From contig URJM01000032.1 of assembly GCA_900548225.1 (NCBI GenBank), positions 1-22,388 of the forward strand: a stretch of 22,388 nt of DNA, read 5' to 3'. The position numbers were made by a program, and so were the translations under genes. The notes under the pieces are model-generated. The model was not told the DNA's origin. It did no database searches and worked only from the letters and a program-made list of their open reading frames with translations. The stretch's first letter is position 1, and every line of letters starts with the position of its first letter. Origin of the DNA: an uncultured bacterium. GTDB taxonomy: Bacteria > Verrucomicrobiota > Lentisphaeria > Oligosphaerales > Oligosphaeraceae. This document shows positions 1-6,193 of this stretch, one piece after another.

Positions 1-434
1 CCGCGCCAGACGATTGTCTCCCAGGCATTTGGCAGATCTGAGTTACGCTTGTCCCAGACGTAGTTTGCATTGTGGTTTGCCCACATGACGAAGAACTTCA
101 TCCTGTCGCGGTTTTCGGCCTTGAGGAATCCGTTGTCCAGGCATTGTTCGAGGAATGGCCTTCTGTCAAACCAGTACCAGTCGTAGATGAAGACATTCAC
201 GGCGTGGTCTGCCGCCGCGTTGATTTCCATCTCCATCACGCGTGGGTCTGCCTCGTTGACATATCCCCAGAGGGGCTTGCGCTTCCAGTGGTAGTCCGGG
301 GTTTTGCGTGTGGAGTTCTTGACGGACTCCCATTCGCCGATGCCTTCCGGCCAGAAGATGCGTGAACGCGGTTCGTCTCCGGTGTATGCCGGCCAGATGT
401 ATGCCGCTACGTCGATGGGCTGTTTTTGGAACAT
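1..434 (-). CDS. GH99-like / WbsX-family protein, N-terminal part (gene runs off the left edge)
   Basis: Translating the minus strand from ATG at 434 gives 144 open codons to the window edge; the C-terminus is missing. The fragment begins MFQKQPIDVAAYIWPAYTGD and contains PEGIGEWESVK, KPLWGYVNEADPRVMEMEI, the barrel-like strand VNVFIYDWYWFD, and KFFVMWANHNA. This is the characteristic N-terminus of the 'glycoside hydrolase family 99-like / glycosyltransferase WbsX' family, found in O-antigen clusters and in carbohydrate-degrading PVC and Bacteroidota genomes; its exact reaction is mostly unproven. No signal peptide is visible, so it should be cytoplasmic. The start lies 8 bp after the metG stop, and an AGGA ribosome-binding site overlaps that stop codon with an 8-bp spacer, so translation from a shared transcript is likely. 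Family recognition is by eye from motifs. Confidence 0.8.
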   Translation of the reverse strand, partial: MFQKQPIDVAAYIWPAYTGDEPRSRIFWPEGIGEWESVKNSTRKTPDYHWKRKPLWGYVNEADPRVMEMEINAAADHAVNVFIYDWYWFDRRPFLEQCLDNGFLKAENRDRMKFFVMWANHNANYVWDKRNSDLPNAWETIVWR

Positions 435-442
435 GGCGTGTC

Positions 443-1984
443 CTAGCCTTCAAACTTGATTCTGGGGAAGAGCGAACCCTCGACCACGGTCACCTTCGCG
501 CCGTCGGGGAGGAGGTTCCACTGCTCGAGTTTGGACATCGAGGGGACAAGCTCCTCTTCGGGAAGGCCGATGGCGCGCCTTAACTCGGTCATCTTCGAGG
601 GCATGACAGGGTAGAGAAGCCCGCTGACGACCCGCAGCGCCTCGGCGGTATTGCGCAGGACCCTGCCGAGACCCTCGGTGTCGCCGGCCTTAGCCATCGC
701 CCAGGGCTTCATTGCATCGAAGTACCTGTTGGTTGCGGCGGCCATGATGTCGGCGATTCCACGGTCAAGCTGCATGTTTACGATTGCGTTTTCCCAGCTG
801 CGCGAGGCGTTGTGGCATGCTTCGACCATCTCCCTTTCCGCATCGGTGGGCTCGGTGGCGGCGGGGAGGACTCCGTCGAAATTCTTGACAGCCATGGTGC
901 ACATTCTGGAGAGGAGGTTTCCGAGGTTGTTCGCCAGGTCTGCATTGTAGCGTGTGACAAAACCCTCCTCGGAGAAGTTGGCGTCCTGCCCGAGGGACAT
1001 TGCCGCCATGAGGAAGTATCTGAGCGCGTCCACGCCATACTTGTCCGCCATGTCCATTGGATTGACGACATTTCCGACGGACTTGGACATCTTCTGTTCT
1101 GCGATGAGCCACCATCCATGCGCGAAGATTGTCTTTGGCAGGGGCAGGTCCATTGCCATGAGCATTGTGGGCCAGTAGACCGAGTGGGTGGTGAGGATGT
1201 CCTTTCCGATGAGGTGGAAGTTGGCGGGCCACCAGGTCTTGAAGGTCTCCTCGTCGGAAAGATATCCCACTGCGGAAATGTAGTTGACGAGTGCGTCGAA
1301 CCAGACGTATGTCACATAGTCCTTGTCGAAGGGCAGTTCGATTCCCCAGGAGAGCCGCGACTTTGACCGTGAGATGCACAGGTCGTCAAGGGGCTGCTTC
1401 AGGAAGCCGAGGGTCTCCTGGCGGCGGTTTGCGGGGCGGATGAAGTCCGGGTTTGCGTTGATGTGGTCGATGAGGCGCTGCTGGAACTGGCTCATCCTGA
1501 AGAAGTAGTTCTTCTCCACGAGGACATCGACCTTTCTGCCGCAGTCGGGGCAGCATCCGTCCTGGAGATCCTTGTCGGTGAAGTATCTTTCGCATCCGAC
1601 GCAGTAGTTGCCCTTGTAGTCGGACTGGTAGATCAGACCCCTGTCCCAGAGATCCTGGAGAATCTTCTGGACGACTACGGTGTGGCGGGGCTCGGTGGTG
1701 CGGATGAAGTCGTCGTTGCTGATGCCAAGGCGCTTCCAAAGCTCCTGGAAGCGGACGACATACTTGTCGCAGTGGGTGAGCGGGTCGGTGCCGTTCTTGC
1801 GGGCGGCCTGCTCGACCTTCTGGCCATGCTCGTCCGTCCCTGTCAGGAAATGGACCGGCTCTCCAAGAAGCCTGTGGCATCGGCAGAGCACGTCACCCAG
1901 GATTGTGGTGTACGCATGGCCAATGTGGGGCTTGTCGTTCACGTAGTAGATGGGGGTGGTAAGATAGAAATTCTTGTCCGACAT
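443..1984 (-). CDS. metG: Methionyl-tRNA synthetase, short form
   Basis: Class I aminoacyl-tRNA synthetase that charges tRNA-Met in the cytoplasm; 513 aa. The Rossmann core opens with PIYYVNDKPHIGHAYTT, with the HIGH signature at residues 20-23. The connective-peptide zinc knuckle is intact, with Cys128, Cys131, Cys145 and Cys148. The KMSKS loop is at residues 298-302, followed by VGNVVNPMDMADKYGVDALR. The anticodon-binding helical bundle occupies roughly residues 370-500. The protein ends there, so the C-terminal EMAP/Trbp111-like tRNA-binding domain found in the E. coli and B. subtilis enzymes is absent; short forms are common in other phyla. An AGGA about 13 bp before the ATG is the only ribosome-binding-site candidate. 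It lies downstream of an intrinsic terminator and just upstream of the GH99-like gene. Confidence 0.98.
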   Translation of the reverse strand: MSDKNFYLTTPIYYVNDKPHIGHAYTTILGDVLCRCHRLLGEPVHFLTGTDEHGQKVEQAARKNGTDPLTHCDKYVVRFQELWKRLGISNDDFIRTTEPRHTVVVQKILQDLWDRGLIYQSDYKGNYCVGCERYFTDKDLQDGCCPDCGRKVDVLVEKNYFFRMSQFQQRLIDHINANPDFIRPANRRQETLGFLKQPLDDLCISRSKSRLSWGIELPFDKDYVTYVWFDALVNYISAVGYLSDEETFKTWWPANFHLIGKDILTTHSVYWPTMLMAMDLPLPKTIFAHGWWLIAEQKMSKSVGNVVNPMDMADKYGVDALRYFLMAAMSLGQDANFSEEGFVTRYNADLANNLGNLLSRMCTMAVKNFDGVLPAATEPTDAEREMVEACHNASRSWENAIVNMQLDRGIADIMAAATNRYFDAMKPWAMAKAGDTEGLGRVLRNTAEALRVVSGLLYPVMPSKMTELRRAIGLPEEELVPSMSKLEQWNLLPDGAKVTVVEGSLFPRIKFEG

Positions 1985-2012
1985 TGTCTGGATTTGTCCT
2001 GTATGTGGTTTA

Positions 2013-2044
2013 AGAAAAAGCCCGCGCTGTTTTATAGCGTGGGC
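2013..2044 (-). terminator. Rho-independent terminator after the ABC-2 permease gene
   Basis: Read on the minus strand, a 9-bp stem (arms 2044-2036 and 2028-2020, one A-C mismatch) encloses the 7-nt loop ATAAAAC and is followed directly by TTTTTCTT (2019-2012). It lies about 45 bp past the stop codon of the permease and about 30 bp before metG. The loop also contains TATAAA, which could act as a -10 box for metG, but no good -35 was found. Confidence 0.75.
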
Positions 2045-2089
2045 GTGAAATGTTGGTATTGCCTGCCTGGCTTTTTCGTGCAGTGTTGG

Positions 2090-3508
2090 TTAGACGATCT
2101 GCTTTCCTGCCTCGCGGTTCCAGAAGAGCAGGATTGCGAGCAGTGTCAGGAGTGCATTCATCGCTATGACGTATGCGATGCTGTATCCCATGTAGACTGG
2201 CGGGAGTGATGCCTCGCGGTTATGGACTGACGAGTCGAAGTCCTGGCTGGAGAGTGCGTCGGCCATCCAGAAGAGCTGCCAGTTGGGGATTGCGGCGTAG
2301 AATGCGTTTGCGATCCAGTTTCCGCTGGAGGGCAGGGGGCTGTAGTATGTTCCTCCTGCGGGCATCTTCGGCGGGTTGACGGAGCGCCTGAAGATCAGGG
2401 CGTTGAAGTCCGCCCCCTGCTGCCGCTTAGAGTCGGCGTAGTCACCCAGGAAGTAGTACTTCCATGTCCCGGTCTTTGTGGAGTATGCTCCGAGCCTTTG
2501 CGCCCGGTTGCCCAGGTCGTTGACATTCTTCTTCCATCCATTTGCGTCGGTCCACGCGCTTTCCGGCGCGTCCCCGAGTCCAGGCAGAGCGGGGCTTGTG
2601 GCCGCGTTGTCTGTCCAGACGACGAAGTCTGCGAAGTCTTCGATTTTCTGTGGCGCGTTCCACTCTTCGATGTTTGCCAGTTCCTTTGGCGAGAAGTCGT
2701 ATTGTGCAACCCAGAGTTGTTCCTTGCCTGGAGGCGGGGTTCTCTGCCATGGTTCCTTGGTGTTGCGTCCGATGAGGTAGTCGCTCATGAGTCCCAGGAG
2801 GAAGATTGCACCGCAGAGCAGGAGATTTGGAACGAGGCGGAGCCTGGTGGAGAATGCAGTCGCCATGGTGCTCATGGACCAGCATGAGAATACGACGAGG
2901 ACTAGTGCGGGGATGACTCTGAACGCCAGCCCCACGTGTGCGCCCTGGGAGGGCTTGAACTGCCCGATGACTGCGAAGACGAAGAGCCCCACCAGGAGTG
3001 CGAAGACCGCCGCGCTGCAGAACGAGGAGCGGGTCACGTAGTTGTAGGCTCCCGCCGCAGCAAGGGAGATAAGCATGACGACGAAATATCCGTAGAAGAT
3101 GAAGTTGTCAATCCAGAACTGGTCTGTTGCCGCACGCAGTGCGATGAGGGTTGCAATGCCTGTGATGACGCAGAAGACCGTGAGGGCCGCCATGATTCCA
3201 AGAATCTTGGCGATGATGAATATGTGTCGCTGGACTGGCTTCGAGAGCAGGAGAAGCGCCATTCCGTTGTCGATTTCGCGGCTGATGGCGTAGCTGGCTA
3301 TCATGATTGCCAGCCCCCAGCCGAAGACCATCATCGTCGCAATCGAGCTGTCGACGACGAGCTTCTCCTGGGCGAAGAATACGAAGAGGGTGAGGACCGG
3401 GTAGAACCCGATGAGGACGAGCGCCGAGAGCAGCACCAGCAGGAATATTGGTTCGCGGAGGCTTTCGCGGAAGGTGTTTCTTGCAATCTGGTATAGCGAT
3501 GTGAACAT
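2090..3508 (-). CDS. ABC-2 type transporter permease subunit
   Basis: Integral inner-membrane protein of 472 aa. It begins MFTSLYQIARNTFRESLREP, the usual cytoplasmic start of ABC-2 permeases (ARNTFRE..R). Hydrophobic segments lie near residues 20-45, 60-80, 105-128, 138-155, 163-185, 195-220 and 228-248, and a last one near 445-467. The motif ASYAISREIDNGMALLLLSKP between helices 2 and 3 is typical of the family (E..G....LLS.P). Between about residues 250 and 435 there is a long soluble segment, rich in Trp and Asn, presumably periplasmic. No ATPase gene lies beside it in this window, so its partner and substrate are unknown. Start ATG 3508 matches the family N-terminus; only a weak GAG precedes it. 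It follows the putative lipoprotein gene after 131 bp and ends at a terminator. Confidence 0.85.
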   Translation of the reverse strand: MFTSLYQIARNTFRESLREPIFLLVLLSALVLIGFYPVLTLFVFFAQEKLVVDSSIATMMVFGWGLAIMIASYAISREIDNGMALLLLSKPVQRHIFIIAKILGIMAALTVFCVITGIATLIALRAATDQFWIDNFIFYGYFVVMLISLAAAGAYNYVTRSSFCSAAVFALLVGLFVFAVIGQFKPSQGAHVGLAFRVIPALVLVVFSCWSMSTMATAFSTRLRLVPNLLLCGAIFLLGLMSDYLIGRNTKEPWQRTPPPGKEQLWVAQYDFSPKELANIEEWNAPQKIEDFADFVVWTDNAATSPALPGLGDAPESAWTDANGWKKNVNDLGNRAQRLGAYSTKTGTWKYYFLGDYADSKRQQGADFNALIFRRSVNPPKMPAGGTYYSPLPSSGNWIANAFYAAIPNWQLFWMADALSSQDFDSSVHNREASLPPVYMGYSIAYVIAMNALLTLLAILLFWNREAGKQIV

Positions 3509-3543
3509 TCTCGTGTACCGTGAGTTCTCGGCGGGTGTGCATT

Positions 3544-3621
3544 GACGGTCTGCCGGGGTCTCTTGCCGGCGGCCGTCGGGAGATCAAGCGGGGGAGCCAG
3601 CCGCCGCCGGCTCTCTCCCGC
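3544..3621. other. Two adjacent GC-rich stem-loops in the 3509-3639 gap
   Basis: The first inverted repeat (3544-3577) pairs GACGG/CCGTC and GCCGG/CCGGC around a small internal loop. The second (3588-3621) pairs GCGGG/CCCGC and GAGCC/GGCTC around an internal loop. Neither is followed by a T tract on either strand, so they are not canonical terminators; they may attenuate transcription or protect the 3' end of the upstream message on the minus strand. Confidence 0.4.
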
Positions 3622-3639
3622 GGGGGATGGTTCCGCGTC

Positions 3640-4161
3640 CTACTTGTTGTCGACGGGCTGCGGGAGCGTATTGTCGATGATGCGCTTCCTGTAGTCCTTG
3701 AAGTCGCGGTTGAGCTTGGGCATGTCCATCATTTCGCCAAGCATCTGGGCATTGAGCTCCCAGTTCTCGCTGTTGATGACCATGACGCGGAACTTCTTGC
3801 GGAGGAGTTCCTGGTATTCGGCGGGGACGCAGACCTCGTCGCCGAGGACGATGACGCTCTTGGGGTTGAGGTGTTCCACGAATTCCGCGAACTTGGAGGT
3901 GGCGATCTCCTCGCACTTGCCGCGGACCAGGTAGAAGAGCCTGAGGTCGGCGCCGGGATCCTGGTGGAAGACGAGGATGGGCTGCTTGGTGCGAAACTGG
4001 ACAAGCTCGGTCAGAAGCCTTGGCTGGACAAAGTTGCCCGTGACCATGAGGGTCTTGACGGGAGTCCTGGAACCCTTCCTGAAGAGGGCGCAGGAGGTGC
4101 CGCAGAAGAGAAGGGCGCACAGCAGAAGTGAGAAGGCGATGCGGATGAGGGATCTGTTCAT
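3640..4161 (-). CDS. Putative lipoprotein of unknown function
   Basis: The chosen start, ATG 4161, gives 173 aa. The frame stays open upstream to 4278, but those codons encode a non-signal-like extension. From 4161 the protein starts MNRSLIRIAFSLLLCALLFC, then GTSCALFRK: a basic n-region, a hydrophobic core and a cysteine at about residue 24 in a loose lipobox (GTSC rather than the canonical L-A/S-G/A-C). Lipidation is plausible but not certain. The mature part has alternating strands and helices (TLMVTGNF, QPILVFHQDPGADLRLFYLVRG, SVIVLGDEVCVP, FRVMVINSENWEL) that suggest a small alpha/beta domain, perhaps Rossmann-like. No catalytic signature was recognised. It precedes the ABC-2 permease on the same strand, 131 bp away, so the two may act together. 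No clear ribosome-binding site precedes the start. Confidence 0.65.
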   Translation of the reverse strand: MNRSLIRIAFSLLLCALLFCGTSCALFRKGSRTPVKTLMVTGNFVQPRLLTELVQFRTKQPILVFHQDPGADLRLFYLVRGKCEEIATSKFAEFVEHLNPKSVIVLGDEVCVPAEYQELLRKKFRVMVINSENWELNAQMLGEMMDMPKLNRDFKDYRKRIIDNTLPQPVDNK

Positions 4162-4203
4162 CTGATGATTATTCCAGTTTGCCTTGGGTAGAATGATAGG
4201 GAA

Positions 4204-4230
4204 TTGACACAGAATGCTATATACTATGGT
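4204..4230 (+). promoter_or_regulatory. Candidate sigma-70 promoter reading into the repeat array
   Basis: A perfect TTGACA (4204-4209) is followed after 15 bp by TATGGT (4225-4230). The spacer is short and the -10 matches 4 of 6. The next rightward gene starts at 4646, so a transcript from here would carry the whole repeat array as its 5' leader. The TATATA at 4219-4222 could equally serve the leftward gene at 4161; the site is ambiguous. Confidence 0.25.
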
Positions 4231-4330
4231 CGCAAACGGAAAAGTTGCTCGTCGTAAAGGAGACTTTTTTGCGTCCAAATCACAGGTTTTTGGACTTGCG
4301 GCCCCCTTTTCCCTTCTCCCTGCTTCGGAC

Positions 4331-4645
4331 CGCGCGGGGCGCGCTCAGGCGCGCCATCCACGCACTGCCCTCTCCCCTCTTCTCCCTACCCTCTACTTCC
4401 TCGGACCGCACGGCGAATGCCGCGCGGGGCGCGCTCAGGCGCGCCATCCACGCACTGCCCTCTCCCCTCTCCTCCCTTCTCCCTACTTTTGAAGCCCACT
4501 GCATAGTGTCCACGCACTGCCCTCTCCCCTCTTCTCCCTACCCTCTACTTCCTCGGACCGCACGGCGAATGCCGCGCGGGGCGCGCTCAAGCGCGCCATC
4601 CACGCACTGCCCTCTCCCCTCTTCTCCCTACCCTCTACTTCTCCC
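4331..4645. repeat. Intergenic direct-repeat array, unit about 90 bp, with palindromes and homopyrimidine tracts
   Basis: Copies: 4331-4420 (full), 4421-4508 (first 50 bp conserved, then diverged), 4509-4572 (lacks the palindromic head) and 4573-4645 (ends 0 bp before the ATG at 4646). A degenerate fragment precedes the array at about 4305-4330. Each full unit has (a) an 18-bp palindrome with 7-bp arms GGCGCGC/GCGCGCC (4338-4355, 4428-4445, 4580-4597); (b) a nearly uninterrupted C/T tract of about 30 nt on the plus strand; (c) across the unit junction, a GAAT-loop hairpin with an 8-bp stem and one mismatch (4407-4426, 4559-4578). This fills nearly all of the 484-bp divergent intergenic region 4162-4645. 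Open frames cross the array on both strands, but they translate the repeat periodically and match nothing, so I call no gene here. Confidence 0.9.
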
Positions 4646-5554
4646 ATGCATCCCTTATTGCCTAGGACTTCTGCCGGCCGCATTCCCCGTGCGGCGATTT
4701 TTCTTTCGGGGACAGGCAGCAACGCCGAGGAGTTGCTTTCCCGTCTTGAGGCTGACCGTGCGTCAGGCAGGGGTGTCTCCTTTGAGGTTTCCTGTCTTGT
4801 GACGGACGCCCCGGCGACCAGCCGTGCGGCGGAGATTGCGGGGAAGTACGGTCTTCCGTTGGTTGCCGAGGACATACGAGAGTTCTACCATGCCCGCGGG
4901 CAGTCGAGGATTTCGATTGCAACACCTGAGGGGCAGCGCATTCGCGAGGAGTGGACGGATGCCTTGAGGCGCAGCCTGGAGCCGTACGGCGTGTCATTTG
5001 GAATCTTCGCGGGATTCGTGCCCTTGACCAACCTTACCGCCGAGCTTCCCTGTCTCAATGTCCATCCGGGTGATCTCACCTATTTGAAGGACGGGCGCAG
5101 GTACCTTGTTGGGTTGCACCAGATTCCTGTCGAACGTGCGATACTTGACGGGCTTGACTACCTGCGGTCGAGCGTCATCCTTGCGACTCCGGTGACAGGC
5201 AGTGGCGAGGACATGGACGGAGGGCCGCTACTGGGGATTTCGCCGCCAATGCAGATTGAGTGCACCGGCGAGGAGCTTGACGGATTCATGAAGATTGCCG
5301 CCGGGCGTCCTGCGAGGCGTCCCGTTGGTGGATTCAGGGACGCACTTGAGGAGTATGCGGTCTCCTGCCAGAATCGTCTCAAGGCCGAGGGCGACCTGGT
5401 CGTCTTCTATCCGGTTGTCAGGGACTTTGCGGACGACCGGTTCTATGCCGACGATTCAGGGAAGCTCTTCTTCCGCCAGGCTTCCGGCAAGTTCCTGCCG
5501 ATATTGACTGTCCAGTACTCCAGGGACGGCTCCCGCGAACTTCTCTTTGGATAG
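4646..5554 (+). CDS. PurN-like formyltransferase-family protein with C-terminal extension
   Basis: 302 aa. The N-terminal ~210 residues follow the 10-formyltetrahydrofolate-dependent formyltransferase fold: strand and loop RAAIFLSGTGSNAEELL (residues 15-31) match the phosphate-binding start of GAR transformylase; NVHPGD (138-143) keeps the catalytic Asn and His of the family's N-x-H-P motif; GEDMDGGP (187-194) matches the region holding the catalytic Asp (typically DELDGGP). About 90 further residues (roughly 212-302, ending YSRDGSRELLFG) exceed the usual ~210-aa PurN length, and I do not recognise them. It may be the purine-pathway PurN or a paralogue acting on another amine. The ATG at 4646 is the only ATG before the first strand; it directly follows a repeat copy, and a pyrimidine-only stretch stands where a ribosome-binding site should be. 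A TTG at 4658 is a weaker alternative. Confidence 0.85.
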   Translation: MHPLLPRTSAGRIPRAAIFLSGTGSNAEELLSRLEADRASGRGVSFEVSCLVTDAPATSRAAEIAGKYGLPLVAEDIREFYHARGQSRISIATPEGQRIREEWTDALRRSLEPYGVSFGIFAGFVPLTNLTAELPCLNVHPGDLTYLKDGRRYLVGLHQIPVERAILDGLDYLRSSVILATPVTGSGEDMDGGPLLGISPPMQIECTGEELDGFMKIAAGRPARRPVGGFRDALEEYAVSCQNRLKAEGDLVVFYPVVRDFADDRFYADDSGKLFFRQASGKFLPILTVQYSRDGSRELLFG

Positions 5555-5629
5555 CCGTGGTTTGGCCACGGGAGTTCTTGGAGCGATTATAGTCTCTCGC
5601 CCGCCGCGGGAGTAGCCGGGAGCTTTTTT
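5555..5629 (+). terminator. Candidate terminator region after the formyltransferase gene
   Basis: Immediately after the stop, CCGTGG/CCACGG forms a 6-bp hairpin (5555-5571) without a T tract. Further on, CTCTCG (5594-5599) can pair with CGGGAG (5617-5622), enclosing a small CCCGC/GCGGG element, and is followed by six T (5624-5629). The second structure is the better terminator candidate, although its stem is short and branched. Confidence 0.45.
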
Positions 5630-5678
5630 CGGCGTCGCGGCGCCATCCATTCCACAGCAGAAGAGGAGACCACTTAGG

Positions 5679-5840
5679 ATGAAGAAGTACATCTGCAAGG
5701 TATGCGGTTATATCTATGATCCAGAGGTTGGCGACCCCGACCAGGGGGTTGCTCCGGGAACAGCCTTCGAGGACCTTCCTGACACATGGGTCTGCCCCGA
5801 ATGCGGGATGGGCAAGGACGAATTCGAGCCCGTCGAGTAG
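5679..5840 (+). CDS. Rubredoxin
   Basis: A 53-aa protein beginning MKKYICKVCGYIYDPEVGD. It is a complete classical rubredoxin: the iron site CxxCG at residues 6-10 (CKVCG) and a second CPECG at 39-43, with the aromatic/acidic core YIYDPEVGDPDQGVAPGTAF and the conserved LPDTWVCP before the second pair. It carries single electrons through a mononuclear Fe(Cys)4 centre in the cytoplasm, usually to oxygen- or peroxide-reducing partners such as rubrerythrin, superoxide reductase or flavodiiron proteins; none of these is nearby. This suggests an anaerobic or microaerophilic lifestyle. An AGGAG lies about 11 bp before the ATG. Candidate terminator structure upstream and a promoter downstream suggest it may be transcribed alone. 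Confidence 0.97.
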   Translation: MKKYICKVCGYIYDPEVGDPDQGVAPGTAFEDLPDTWVCPECGMGKDEFEPVE

Positions 5841-5882
5841 GCTCTCTTGCCAAGTTTTGCTGTAAGTGTCTGGCTTGCAGGA

Positions 5883-5891
5883 TGTTATGAT
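5883..5891 (+). promoter_or_regulatory. Candidate extended -10 promoter for the 5933-rlmL-uup group
   Basis: TGTTATGAT matches the extended -10 form TGnTATAAT with one change. No convincing -35 lies 16-18 bp upstream, which extended -10 promoters tolerate. A start near 5898 would give a leader of about 35 nt that carries the strong ribosome-binding site of the next gene. Confidence 0.35.
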
Positions 5892-5932
5892 TGTCCGCGC
5901 AGGCCAGGCGCGAACTTTTAGGAGGGGAGAGG

Positions 5933-6175
5933 ATGCGCCGTCCCATTGGCTGGGTTGACAGAAGTTCTCCTGACGGCAGGCGTCAGGTCCAGGTTGAGAT
6001 TTTTGCCGACACCATACGGTGGCGTTTTCGCACTCCCGACTCGGAGAAGTGGGTTGACGGCGTTCCGACGCCTGAGAACTGGGATGAGCTGGAGGGCAGG
6101 TTGCGTCAGCTTTTGCAGCGTGGCCATTTATTTGACAAGGAGTTGTCCCTTGTCCGGCGCCTGCGTCCTAATTGA
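5933..6175 (+). CDS. Small conserved-looking protein of unknown function
   Basis: The start at ATG 5933 is set by a strong AGGAGG at 5920-5925, seven bases upstream; a TTG at 5891 would add 14 residues but has no such site. The 80-aa product begins MRRPIGWVDRSSPDGRRQVQ and continues VEIFADTIRWRFR, VPTPENWDELEGRLRQLLQRG and ends LVRRLRPN. It is basic and Trp-containing, with an N-terminal beta-rich half (alternating QVQVEIFADTIRWRF) followed by a predicted helix; there is no signal peptide, membrane segment or metal site. It may bind nucleic acid or ribosomes given its charge and its position 18 bp before rlmL, but that is inference only. I do not recognise the family. Confidence 0.75.
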   Translation: MRRPIGWVDRSSPDGRRQVQVEIFADTIRWRFRTPDSEKWVDGVPTPENWDELEGRLRQLLQRGHLFDKELSLVRRLRPN

Positions 6176-6193
6176 TTAGTTTCTTTTTTCTTA

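Noticed and set aside
4331..4645. CRISPR array
   Set aside because: Unit of about 90 bp, copies adjoining or truncated, no variable spacers of uniform length and no cas genes.
4214..4802. Open frames on both strands across the repeat array (for example 4245-4802 plus and 4280-4513 minus)
   Set aside because: Their translations are periodic read-outs of the DNA repeat, rich in Pro/Ser/Arg, and change frame between copies; no family resemblance.
5891..5932. TTG start adding 14 residues to the small protein
   Set aside because: AGGAGG at 5920-5925 is correctly spaced for ATG 5933 and would lie inside the longer frame.
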